DNA of 64,000 nt from Agromyces luteolus (GTDB taxonomy: Bacteria > Actinomycetota > Actinomycetes > Actinomycetales > Microbacteriaceae): contig NZ_WODA01000023.1 in the NCBI RefSeq assembly GCF_009729855.1, positions 1-64,000 of the forward strand, given 5' to 3'. Under the pieces are notes generated by a model, which was not told the DNA's origin, did not search any database, and was given only the letters and a program-made list of their open reading frames with translations. This document shows, piece by piece, positions 7,812-15,621 of this stretch; positions within the stretch are counted from its first letter, which is position 1; each line of letters begins with the position of its first letter. The position numbers and the translations under genes are program-made.

Positions 7812-9101
7812 TCATCCGCCGATGGTCACCGCGGGCCGGGACGCCCAGTCGCGCACGAGCTCCTCGCGCACCGCGACGCCCGTGCCCGGGGCATCCGGCA
7901 CCCGCATCCGCCCGCGATGCTCGCCCGAGCCGAGCACGAACGGCTCGGTGAGGTCCTCGGCGAAGTAGCGGCCCGACGCCGACGTGTCCCCCGGCAGCAC
8001 GAACCCTGGCAGCGCGGCGATCGCGACGTTCGCCGCGCGCCCGACGCCCGTCTCGAGCATGCCGCCGCACCACACCGGCACCTCGCGGGCGACGCACGCG
8101 TCGTGCACGCGCAGCGCCTCAAGGAACCCGCCCATGCGACCGGGCTTGATGTTCACGATGCTCGTCGCTCCGCGCTCGATCGCGTCGACCGCGGTCGTGA
8201 CGTCGAGGATCGACTCGTCGAGGCACACGGGCGTCTCGGTCGCCTGCGCGAGTCGGACGTGCGTCGCGAGGTCCTCCTCGGCGAACGGCTGCTCGATGAG
8301 GAGCAGGTCGAACGGGTCGAGGCTCGCGAGCAGCGGGATGTCGTCGGCCGTGTACGCGGTGTTCGCGTCGACCTGCAGCATCGCCTCGCGGCCGATGAGC
8401 TCGCGCACCGCGGCGACGGGCACGAGGTCCCAGCCGGGCTTGATCTTGAGCTTGATGCGGCGGTACCCCTCCTCGAGGTAGCCGGTCACCTCGTCGAGCA
8501 GTTCCTCGAGGGTCGGCGCGATGCCGACCGACACCCCGCAGTCGACCCAGTCGCGGACCGCCCCGAAGCACTCGGCCATCGAGCGCCCCTGCGCACGCAG
8601 CTCGGCGTCCAGCACGGCCGCCTCGAGCCCCGCCTTCGCCATGCGGTGCCCCGCGACGAATGCGAGGGTCGGGGCGACGGATGCCGCGAGCGGCACGCTC
8701 GCGATCGACGCGGCCGCACCTCCGCTCGTGCCCGCCGCGCCCGCGCGGCCGACCTGCTGCTCGCGGTCGTCGACCCAGATGCCGGTCGCGTGCGCGGGAT
8801 CCTCGATGAGCACGCCGCTCACGTGCCCGTCGTCGACGAGGTGCGGCGCAGGGGCGCGCAGCAGCGCGGGGGCGAGGTAGCGCTCGATGACGGATGCCGC
8901 GCCGTCGACGTACTCGCCCGAGTAGAACGGGTCGCGGCCGGCGACGCACTCGCCCCAGCCGTCGCCCCGGTCGGTGCGGACATGGACGAGCAGCACCTCG
9001 CGAGCCGTCTCGCGTCCGAACGAGGTCTCGAAGGGGCGGACGAGCGGCACCTCGAGCCGGTGCAGCTCGATCGCCTCGATCGTCGGCGTGGTGGTCGTCA
9101 T
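7812..9101 (-). CDS. MenC/N-acylamino acid racemase-like enolase-superfamily enzyme
   Basis: The 429-residue protein has the muconate-lactonizing subgroup signature: KLKIKPG (catalytic Lys pair), QVDANTAY, IEQPF and LDES (the three metal ligands), then NIKPGRMGG (second catalytic Lys). Homologues act as o-succinylbenzoate synthase or N-succinylamino acid racemase. No other men genes are nearby, so racemase or epimerase activity is at least as likely. The protein is about 50 residues longer than usual because of an Ala/Gly/Ser-rich insert (about residues 100-155) within the N-terminal capping domain. The ATG at 9101 follows a purine-rich stretch. Confidence 0.85.
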   Translation of the reverse strand: MTTTTPTIEAIELHRLEVPLVRPFETSFGRETAREVLLVHVRTDRGDGWGECVAGRDPFYSGEYVDGAASVIERYLAPALLRAPAPHLVDDGHVSGVLIEDPAHATGIWVDDREQQVGRAGAAGTSGGAAASIASVPLAASVAPTLAFVAGHRMAKAGLEAAVLDAELRAQGRSMAECFGAVRDWVDCGVSVGIAPTLEELLDEVTGYLEEGYRRIKLKIKPGWDLVPVAAVRELIGREAMLQVDANTAYTADDIPLLASLDPFDLLLIEQPFAEEDLATHVRLAQATETPVCLDESILDVTTAVDAIERGATSIVNIKPGRMGGFLEALRVHDACVAREVPVWCGGMLETGVGRAANVAIAALPGFVLPGDTSASGRYFAEDLTEPFVLGSGEHRGRMRVPDAPGTGVAVREELVRDWASRPAVTIGG

Positions 9102-9168
9102 CGGGCCTCCGTTCGATGGTGGCGGTCGAGTCCAGTGTGGCGCACTCCGGGGCTGAGGGCGGCCGGGA

Positions 9169-9585
9169 TCATCGGACGGCCGCTCGCTCCTCCCGCCACC
9201 AGGCCGCCGCAGCGGTTCGAGAGCCGACGCCGAGCTTGAGGTAGATGTTCGCGAGGTGGCGACCGACCGTCGCCGCGCTGATGAAGAGCTGCTGCGCGAT
9301 GTCGCGGTTGCTCGCACCGCGGGCGACGAGTTCGAGCACCTCGCGCTCGCGCGGAGTGAGCGGGCCGTCGTCGCGGTCCGTCCACCGCGGGACCTCGAGG
9401 TCCGCACGGGCACCGAGGCGCTCGAACAGCGCGGCGGCCTCCGCCCTGAGGTGGTCGGCCTGTCCGGCGTCTCCCCCGCGCTCGTAGGCCGCGGCGAGCC
9501 AGGCGGGGGCGGAGATCGCGGCCTGCCAATCCCGGTTCGCGTACGCCCGTCGGGCATCGTCCAGCCCGTGGCGCGCCTCAGGCAT
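9169..9585 (-). CDS. Shortened LuxR-type HTH regulator
   Basis: The 138-residue protein ends in a complete LuxR DNA-binding domain: LTPREREVLELVARGASNR, then IAQQLFISAATVGRHLANIY and LGVGSRTAAAA. Ahead of it are only about 70 residues, which look like the first repeat (DDARRAYANRDWQAAI) joined to the last part (YERGGDAGQADHLRAEAAALFERLGA) of the long TPR region of actinobacterial LuxR regulators. Such proteins are normally several hundred residues. I infer an in-frame internal deletion that left both ends. Whether it still regulates anything is unknown. It lies 67 bp upstream of the enolase-superfamily gene on the same strand. Confidence 0.7.
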   Translation of the reverse strand: MPEARHGLDDARRAYANRDWQAAISAPAWLAAAYERGGDAGQADHLRAEAAALFERLGARADLEVPRWTDRDDGPLTPREREVLELVARGASNRDIAQQLFISAATVGRHLANIYLKLGVGSRTAAAAWWREERAAVR

Positions 9586-9613
9586 GCCTGCATGGTACTC
9601 CCGGGCGTCGTCG

Positions 9614-9958
9614 TCACACGCAGGCCGGATCCGGGTTCGCCGCGCGGCCGCCCCGGTGGGAACCGGGCCGGTCGGCCCGCGACCTGCGATGCACGGAGGC
9701 GGAACGGGCCTGCCGCAGGTAGAACACGATCATGAGCGCCTCGGTCACGAGGTAGAACCCGTGGAGCACCCAGATCGGCCCGGCGGGAAGGGAGGCGACG
9801 TAGATCGTGTGGATGGCGTTCGCGGTGTTGCTGACGATGAGCGCGACGAGGCTGTACGAGCGCACGTCGTGAGTTCGGATCGCCTTCGCGAGCATCGGGA
9901 GGCTCGCCGAGGCGAAGAGGACGGTGGAGGTGGTGCCGGCGAGGAGTGCGAGGTCCAT
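9614..9958 (-). CDS. SemiSWEET/PQ-loop-like small membrane protein
   Basis: The 114-residue protein has three hydrophobic segments. A typical PQ-loop-like stretch, ASLPMLAKAIRTHDVRSYSL, follows helix 1, and there is an Asn-rich helix 2 (VSNTANAIHTIYV). SemiSWEETs are three-helix sugar facilitators that work as dimers, and length and topology fit. The sequence match is partial, so the substrate is open. The start at 9958 is chosen because it begins directly with the first membrane helix. The region from 9614 to about 9700 encodes a basic, probably disordered tail. Confidence 0.65.
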   Translation of the reverse strand: MDLALLAGTTSTVLFASASLPMLAKAIRTHDVRSYSLVALIVSNTANAIHTIYVASLPAGPIWVLHGFYLVTEALMIVFYLRQARSASVHRRSRADRPGSHRGGRAANPDPACV

Positions 9959-10069
9959 GCGGTGAACGGTAGGCCGCCGGCACGTCGCACTCATCGCGTG
10001 TTCGCTGCATCTTCTCGCCGTCCGCATGCATGATTCGATGCAGGCGGCCGGGAACTCGCCGTCGCCGGG

Positions 10070-10906
10070 TCAGCGCGCGCCGTCGCCCGGCGACCGGTCC
10101 GGGTCGTCCGCGGTGAACACGTAGTCCCCGGCGGCATCCAGTTCGGGCCGCAGCCTGCCGTCGGCGAGCGCGGCGAACGCCTCGCGGGAGGCGTCGCGCA
10201 GCGCGGCGGCCGTCTCGCGGTCGGCCGCGCGGACGGCCTCGAAGTCGGCCACGAGCGGCAGGCCCCCCTGGGTGCGCCAGGCCGGCTGCGGCATCCGCTC
10301 GAGGGCCCGAGCCACCCGTGGCGAGGTCAGCCGCCAGCGCACCTCGAACCGGTCGCTCCGGTCGCCGCCCGAGATCGCGTCGCGGAGGTCGCCGTAGAAG
10401 TCAGGACGGTACGCGGCGACCTCCGCGCCCAGGCGGACGAGGTTCATGCGCGCGTTCCGGCGGATGAGCGGGTCGTAGGTCCAGCGGACCTCGTCGACGC
10501 CGTGGTCGAGGCAGATCGCGCGCTGGCGGAGCTTCAACGCGACCCCGATGCCGCGGCCTCGTGCGGCGGGGTCGACCGCGTTCATGTGCGAGTGCACGTG
10601 CAGGCCGCCCTCCCAGCCGAGGAACCCGAGCGCGGCACCGAGCGGCGGCTCGACCGGGTCGGCGGGCGCGGCCGCGGCATCCGTCGACGACGGTGAGGAC
10701 ACGGCGACGAGCACGGTGTTGCCCGCGTGCGCGATCGCCTTCAGCGACGCCAGGTCGACCGTGCGGCCGACGCCCCACGTCGCGTCGAAGCGCGCGAGCG
10801 CCCCTGCGAGTTCCTCGGGTCGCGCCTCGCGGGTGACGACGCCCGCGCGTCGGTCCTCCTCGTCGGCGAGCTCGTGCGCGCGGGCGAGGGTCGCGGCATC
10901 CGTCAT
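10070..10906 (-). CDS. GNAT-superfamily acetyltransferase (COG3375-like)
   Basis: The 278-residue protein carries HMNAVDPAARGRGIGVALKLRQR, the acetyl-CoA pyrophosphate loop, followed by EVRWTYDPLIRRNARMNLVRLGA. The latter is typical of the large predicted acetyltransferases of the COG3375 type. An Ala/Pro-rich insert (SSPSSTDAAAAPADPVEP) interrupts the strand before motif A. The substrate is unknown. The gene stands alone between the SemiSWEET-like gene and a palindrome-containing gap. Confidence 0.8.
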   Translation of the reverse strand: MTDAATLARAHELADEEDRRAGVVTREARPEELAGALARFDATWGVGRTVDLASLKAIAHAGNTVLVAVSSPSSTDAAAAPADPVEPPLGAALGFLGWEGGLHVHSHMNAVDPAARGRGIGVALKLRQRAICLDHGVDEVRWTYDPLIRRNARMNLVRLGAEVAAYRPDFYGDLRDAISGGDRSDRFEVRWRLTSPRVARALERMPQPAWRTQGGLPLVADFEAVRAADRETAAALRDASREAFAALADGRLRPELDAAGDYVFTADDPDRSPGDGAR

Positions 10907-10966
10907 GGTGGGGACCCTACCGGGTGCCGGCGTCGTGCGCGGCGGCCCTCGGTCCCACGCGCGTTG

Positions 10967-11027
10967 GAGTGCCGTTTCTGGGGTGGAGGCCGGGTTCGAT
11001 CGGTACTCCACCGCAGAAACGGCACTC
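10967..11027. repeat. Long inverted repeat (22-bp arms)
   Basis: GAGTGCCGTTTCTG (10967-10980) is matched by CAGAAACGGCACTC (11014-11027). The arms extend inward to 22 bp with a single mismatch, leaving a 17-nt loop. It follows the stop of the saccharopine-dehydrogenase-like gene by about 50 bp. It has no T-tract, so it could be a factor-assisted terminator or a dispersed palindromic element. Confidence 0.8.
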
Positions 11028-11077
11028 GATCGGATGGCTCGGGACCGGCGTGGCGGCGGCGAGGCCGCGGGCGCGGA

Positions 11078-12355
11078 TCAGCGGGCCAGGCGGTCCTCCA
11101 TGCCCCACGGCTGGCCGTAGCCGCCGTCGGCCTCGGCGCGGGCCATCAGGTCGAGGAACGGCTTCGCGTCGAAGGCCTCCGGGCCGAGCACGCCGCGGCC
11201 CGACCAGGCGCCGGTCGCGAGCAGCTCGAGCGCGACCACCGGGTTGAGCGCGGTCTGCCAGACGACGCACTGCGCCTCGTACTCGCGCATCGTCCACTCG
11301 TTGTCGCTCACGTGGTAGAGGTACACCTCGCGCGGCGCGCCATCCGTGCCGGTGCCCGTGACCCAGAGCCCGGCGCAGGTCTTGCCCGTCATGCGGGGGC
11401 CGATCGTGGCGGGGTCGGGGAGGGCCGCCGCGACGACGTCGCGCGGCGCGACCTCGACGGGGCCGTTCGCACTCCGCACGCGGACCGGCGTCGTGGAGTC
11501 GAGCCCGAGCAGGTGCAGCGTCTTCAGCACGTTGATGAACTCGTCGCCGAGGCCGTACTTGAAGGTCACGCGCTTCGCGTCGACCCAGCGCGGCATGAGG
11601 AGGACCTCCTCGTGCTCGACGTTGACGCACTCGACCGGGCCGATGCCCTCGGGGAACTCGAACACCTCGGGCTCGCTGAACGGCGGGGTCGTGAACCAGC
11701 CGCGGTCCTGCTCCCACACGACGGGCGGGTTGAGGCACTCCTCGATCGTGGTCCAGATCGAGAACGAGGGGGCGAAGATCTCGTCGCCCGCCTCGTCGCG
11801 GACGACGAGGTTCGCGCCGTCGCGCGTGCCGAGCTCGTCGATCTCGCTGAAGAGGTGGTCGGCGGCGTAGCGCGCGAACACGTCCGAGAGCCCCGGCTCC
11901 ACGCCCATGCCGACGAGCGCGAGCCGGCCGGCCTGCTCCCAGTCCGCCGCCTGCGCGAACTGGTCGTCGCCGAGCTTCACGCCGGTCTCGGCGTAGGGCT
12001 CGGTCGGGTGGGGCTCCGACAGGCTCATGGCCATGTCGAGGTAGTCGGCGCCGGCGGCGAGCGCGCCGCGGAAGATGGACGGCACGAACTTCGGCTCGAC
12101 GGCGTTCATCACGTGGGTCGCGCCGTGTTCGCGGGCGACGGATGCCACGACCTCCGGGTCGCTCGCATCGACCTGCGCGGTGGCGAACCGGGCCGCCACG
12201 TCATCGCCGTGCTTCGCGGCGATCCAGTCGACCGTGCGGCGGGCGCGGGATTCGTCGTAGTCGCTCACGACGAGGAGCTCGTAGAAGTCACGGCGGGCGG
12301 CGATCTTGGCGATGGCATCGCCCACGCCCCCCGCACCGATGAGGAGGATTCGCAT
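11078..12355 (-). CDS. Saccharopine dehydrogenase-family protein
   Basis: The 425-residue protein begins with a Rossmann nucleotide-binding motif MRILLIGAGGVGDAIAKIA and continues as a saccharopine-dehydrogenase-like fold (MNAVEPKFVPSIFRGALAAG, GMGVEPGLSDVFA). Family members include saccharopine reductases and carboxynorspermidine synthase-like enzymes; the substrate here cannot be assigned. It is 79 bp downstream of the uricase stop on the same strand. However, it has its own upstream palindrome at 12381-12404, so it is probably a separately controlled unit rather than the tail of the purine operon. Confidence 0.8.
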   Translation of the reverse strand: MRILLIGAGGVGDAIAKIAARRDFYELLVVSDYDESRARRTVDWIAAKHGDDVAARFATAQVDASDPEVVASVAREHGATHVMNAVEPKFVPSIFRGALAAGADYLDMAMSLSEPHPTEPYAETGVKLGDDQFAQAADWEQAGRLALVGMGVEPGLSDVFARYAADHLFSEIDELGTRDGANLVVRDEAGDEIFAPSFSIWTTIEECLNPPVVWEQDRGWFTTPPFSEPEVFEFPEGIGPVECVNVEHEEVLLMPRWVDAKRVTFKYGLGDEFINVLKTLHLLGLDSTTPVRVRSANGPVEVAPRDVVAAALPDPATIGPRMTGKTCAGLWVTGTGTDGAPREVYLYHVSDNEWTMREYEAQCVVWQTALNPVVALELLATGAWSGRGVLGPEAFDAKPFLDLMARAEADGGYGQPWGMEDRLAR

Positions 12356-12380
12356 GGTGGGTACGGTAGCCCGGTTCGCC

Positions 12381-12404
12381 GCAATTGTCCAGTTGGATAA
12401 TTGC
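12381..12404. promoter_or_regulatory. 24-bp palindromic operator candidate
   Basis: The half-sites GCAATTgTCCA and TGGAtAATTGC flank a 2-bp centre, and only one base pair breaks the symmetry. It lies 25 bp upstream of the saccharopine-dehydrogenase-like start and just after the uricase gene. The TCCA..TGGA core is compatible with GntR- or MarR-type binding sites; the cognate regulator is not identifiable in the window. Confidence 0.65.
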
Positions 12405-12434
12405 GCGGGTGCTGAGCTGCGATGGCCCGCCGAC

Positions 12435-13334
12435 TCAGCAGAACCCGGCGATGCCCTCCCACGCGGCCGCCGGACTCGCCACGCCCTCACGCACGACCGC
12501 CGCCTCGATGAGGCCGTAGGGCCGGTCGGCGGCGTGGAACACCTCGTTCGGGTTGTCGAGGCCGAACGGCGAGAGGTCGACCACGAAGTGGTGGTTGTTC
12601 GGCATCGAGAAGCGGATCTCGGCGATGTCGTCGTGCGCCTCGAGCACCCGCCGCCCCATCGCGAAGAGCGTGGCCTGCAACCCCGGCGAGTACCCCTCGG
12701 CGAACGCTTCAAGCAGCAGCGCCCGCACGCTCGCGTACCGCGCGTCGAAGTCCACGTCGGCACGTGCGTAGCGCCAGCGGGCCGAGACATCCGTCGCCAG
12801 GATGCGGTCGTGGGTCTCGGCGAGCGTCGTGTACCGGTCGTGCGGGTAGTCCTCGAAGCCCGAGCCGGTGGACTTCATGACCGTGAGGTCCCGGAGACCG
12901 GCGATGACGTGCCGATCGTCGCCGTCCGCGACGACGACGGCGGTGCGCACCTCGTGCCCCGACCGCACGAACGCGTGGTCGTGCTCGGCGCCGCCGGCGA
13001 GGATGCGCTGCCAGGCGAACCGCTCGGCCGCCCAGCGGCCGCCGGTGACCCATTCGAACGACGAGACGAAGTGGTCGGCCAGCCGCAGCAGGAACGCCTC
13101 GGGCGAGCCGATCCCGTCGCGCGCGAACGCGAAGATCGTGTTCTTCTGGGTGTCGGTCGGCACGACGTGCGCGTTGTCGCCCGCCAGGTGGGCGGCAGCG
13201 AAGTCGCCGCGCAGCTGCGAGGTCACGTTGAGGTCGTCGATCTCATGGCGTGCGGTCTCGCGCGTGACCTTGACGACGCGCACCTCGGCCTTGCCGTACT
13301 GGTTCGCGCCGAGGACGATGGCGGGTTCGGACAT
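12435..13334 (-). CDS. Urate oxidase (uricase)
   Basis: This 299-residue cofactor-independent oxidase converts urate to 5-hydroxyisourate. Visible family features are the N-terminal GANQYGKAEVRVVKV (catalytic Lys15), VPTDTQKNTIFAF with the catalytic Thr, LTVMKSTGSGFEDY and the C-terminal SMPNNHHFVVDLSPFG. The C-terminus lacks a peroxisomal-type signal, as expected for bacteria. It is the last gene of the ureide operon and starts 2 bp after the stop of HIU hydrolase. The two following steps of the pathway are encoded directly upstream. Confidence 0.95.
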   Translation of the reverse strand: MSEPAIVLGANQYGKAEVRVVKVTRETARHEIDDLNVTSQLRGDFAAAHLAGDNAHVVPTDTQKNTIFAFARDGIGSPEAFLLRLADHFVSSFEWVTGGRWAAERFAWQRILAGGAEHDHAFVRSGHEVRTAVVVADGDDRHVIAGLRDLTVMKSTGSGFEDYPHDRYTTLAETHDRILATDVSARWRYARADVDFDARYASVRALLLEAFAEGYSPGLQATLFAMGRRVLEAHDDIAEIRFSMPNNHHFVVDLSPFGLDNPNEVFHAADRPYGLIEAAVVREGVASPAAAWEGIAGFC

Positions 13335-13336
13335 GG

Positions 13337-13699
13337 TCAGCTCCCTCGGTAGGTGGAGTAGGCGAACGGGCTGAGCAGGAGCGGCGCGTGCACGTGCCGG
13401 CCGTCGTCGGCCACGTGGAAGGTGAGCACCACCTCGGGGTAGAACGACTCCACGCCGCGTGCGGCGAAGTAGGCCGCCGTGTCGAAGCGCAGCCGGTAGT
13501 CGCCTGCCGGCAGCTCGTCGGCGCCGAGTCGCGAGACCCGCCCGTCGGCGTCGGTGGCCGCGGCGTCGAGCCGGCGCCATCCGTCGCCCTCGCGTGCGGA
13601 GAGCTCGACGACGACGCCCTCGGCGGGTCGACCGGACGTGGAGTCGAGCACGTGGGTCGTGATGCGCGACCGCTGGGATGCGGCGCCCTGGCTGCTCAT
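13337..13699 (-). CDS. 5-hydroxyisourate hydrolase (transthyretin-like)
   Basis: The 120-residue transthyretin-related protein hydrolyses 5-hydroxyisourate to OHCU. It shows the N-terminal ITTHVLDSTSGRPA with active-site His16 and the diagnostic C-terminal tetrapeptide YRGS. There is no signal peptide, so it is cytoplasmic. Its ATG overlaps the OHCU decarboxylase stop by 4 bp (ATGA), giving tight coupling of two consecutive enzymes. Confidence 0.95.
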   Translation of the reverse strand: MSSQGAASQRSRITTHVLDSTSGRPAEGVVVELSAREGDGWRRLDAAATDADGRVSRLGADELPAGDYRLRFDTAAYFAARGVESFYPEVVLTFHVADDGRHVHAPLLLSPFAYSTYRGS

Positions 13700-14190
13700 G
13701 CGAGGAGTCCCTTCAGTCGGAGGACGGCGATCTGGCGGAGCTGGTCGGCGACGACGGGATCCTCCTCGTCGGGCGTGTGCCCGAGTCGCACGGTGAGGGC
13801 GTCGAGGATCTCGCGGGAGGAGCGTCCGGCGGCGCGGATGAGGAACACGCGGCCGAACCGCTCCTCGTAAGCGCGATTGCCCTCGGCGAGCGCGGCGGCG
13901 ACCGCGGCGTCGGTGGGGTCGACGCCGGACTGCTCGGCGCGGGACATCGTCGCCTCGGCGCCGGCGCCCGTCGGGCGCTCCCCGATGCGCGGGTGGTGCG
14001 CGAGCGCTCCGTCGACCTCGGCGCGCGTGAACGGGTCCGCCGCGGCCTCGGCCCGCACCAGCAGGTCGTCGACCGAGTCGTACGGGCGGCCGTCGACGAG
14101 CTCCCCGCACCAGCGGTCGACGTCGAGGCAGGGTCGGAGGAACCCGATCGCGGCGTCGCGGTCGGCCCCGTTGAACGCCTCAAGCGTCAT
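13696..14190 (-). CDS. OHCU decarboxylase
   Basis: The 164-residue 2-oxo-4-hydroxy-4-carboxy-5-ureidoimidazoline decarboxylase sets the stereochemistry of (S)-allantoin. The signature HHPRIGE (65-71) holds the catalytic His, and SREILDALTVRLGH is the conserved C-terminal helix. The start at 14190 overlaps the end of allantoinase by 11 bp. The order allantoinase, decarboxylase, HIU hydrolase, uricase is colinear and densely packed. Confidence 0.93.
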   Translation of the reverse strand: MTLEAFNGADRDAAIGFLRPCLDVDRWCGELVDGRPYDSVDDLLVRAEAAADPFTRAEVDGALAHHPRIGERPTGAGAEATMSRAEQSGVDPTDAAVAAALAEGNRAYEERFGRVFLIRAAGRSSREILDALTVRLGHTPDEEDPVVADQLRQIAVLRLKGLLA

Positions 14191-15619
14191 CGCCCGGCCC
14201 ACCCTCCGATGGTGCCCGACGCAGCAGGCGTCCGCGCGGCACCGTGCCGTCCACCTCGCGGCCCGCCAGGTACGTCGCCCGCACGACCCCGACGAGTTCG
14301 CGGCCGTCGTACGGCGTGATGGGGTGCCGATGGTGCAGCGCGGCGGCATCCACCGTGAACGCGTCGTCGGGCGCGAAGATCACCAGATCGGCCTCCGCGC
14401 CCTCCGCGATCTCGCCCTTGCCCGCGTCCGCGAGCCCGACGAGGCGGGCGGGCGCCGTCGCCATCCACTCGACGACGCGTTCGAGACGGATGCCGCGGCG
14501 GCGCGCCTCGGTCCAGACGACGGGCAGCCCGAGCTGGAGGGACGCGATCCCGCCCCACGCGACGGCGAAGTCCCCGTCGCCCGCGGACTTCACCGCGGCG
14601 GGCGCCGGCGAGTGGTCGGAGACGATCGTGTCGATCACGCCCGCCTCGAGCGCCCGCCAGAGCGCATCGCGGTTCGCCGCGCCGCGGATCGGCGGGCAGC
14701 ACTTGAAGGCCGTGGCGCCGTCGGGCACCTCCTCGGCGGTGAGCACGAGGTAGTGCGGGCACGTCTCGACGGTGAGCCGGACGCCGTCGGCCCGCGCCCG
14801 GGCGATCGCGTCGAGCGGGTCGCCGGAGCTGAGGTGCAGGACGTGCGCGCGGGCGCCGGTGCGGCGGGCCGCATCGATCACGGCGGCGACGGCCGCGCCC
14901 TCCGCGGCGTCGGGCCGCGACGCGAGGAAGTCGGCGTACTCGCGGCTGTGCGGGTGCGGCGCCGCCCCGATCACCGCGGCGTCCTCGGCGTGCACGATGA
15001 CGAGCGGGTCGGCGCCGGCGTCGACCGACAGCGCGGCCATCGCGGCCATCGCCCGCTCCATCTCGTCGGCGGTGACGGGCGGGAACTCCGCGACGCCCGA
15101 ATCGATCAGGAAGCACTTGAACCCGAAGACGCCCTCGGCGACGAGCGGCAGCAGGTCGGCGCCGTTGCCAGGCACGATCCCGCCCCAGAACCCGACGTCG
15201 ACGAACACCCGCCCGGTGGCCCTCGCCCGCTTCACGGCGAGCGCCGCGACCGAGGTGGTCGGGGGGATGCTGTTGAGCGGCATGTCGATGATCGTCGTGA
15301 CGCCGCCGGCCGCGGCGGCCCGGGTGGCGCTCGCGAACCCCTCCCAGTCGGTGCGGCCCGGCTCGTTGACGTGCACGTGCGTGTCGACGAGCCCGGGGAC
15401 GAGCACCTCGTCGCCGGCGAGGCGTACTCGGTGGGCGGCCCTGAGCGCGGCGCCCGGCTCGGCGATGCGCGCGATGCGCCCGTCGAGCACGGCGACTTGG
15501 GCGGGCGCGAACGCGCCGTCGACGAGCACCCGCTCGCCCGCGAAGACGAGGTCGAAGACGACGGATGCCTCGGCGCCCGCGATCGAGGAGGCGTCGCCGG
15601 CCGGCATCCGCTCGCCCAT
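14180..15619 (-). CDS. allB: Allantoinase
   Basis: The 479-residue amidohydrolase opens the hydantoin ring of allantoin to give allantoate. Metal motifs are present in order: VDTHVHVNEPGRTDW, the carboxylated lysine in GFKCFLIDSG, IVHAEDAAV, HVLHLSSGD and the catalytic Asp in VSDHSPAP. The N-terminal beta-sandwich (FDLVFAGERVLVDG) is typical of the dihydropyrimidinase/allantoinase group. ATG 15619 lies 2 bp after the ureidoglycine aminohydrolase stop; ATG 15607 is a possible alternative. It is longer than many homologues only by an N-terminal Ala-rich tag. Confidence 0.93.
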   Translation of the reverse strand: MGERMPAGDASSIAGAEASVVFDLVFAGERVLVDGAFAPAQVAVLDGRIARIAEPGAALRAAHRVRLAGDEVLVPGLVDTHVHVNEPGRTDWEGFASATRAAAAGGVTTIIDMPLNSIPPTTSVAALAVKRARATGRVFVDVGFWGGIVPGNGADLLPLVAEGVFGFKCFLIDSGVAEFPPVTADEMERAMAAMAALSVDAGADPLVIVHAEDAAVIGAAPHPHSREYADFLASRPDAAEGAAVAAVIDAARRTGARAHVLHLSSGDPLDAIARARADGVRLTVETCPHYLVLTAEEVPDGATAFKCCPPIRGAANRDALWRALEAGVIDTIVSDHSPAPAAVKSAGDGDFAVAWGGIASLQLGLPVVWTEARRRGIRLERVVEWMATAPARLVGLADAGKGEIAEGAEADLVIFAPDDAFTVDAAALHHRHPITPYDGRELVGVVRATYLAGREVDGTVPRGRLLRRAPSEGGPGDDA

Positions 15620-15621
15620 GC

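Noticed and set aside
7812..9101. Definite o-succinylbenzoate synthase (menC)
   Set aside because: There is no menaquinone gene nearby and the family includes racemases and epimerases, so the specific name was withheld.
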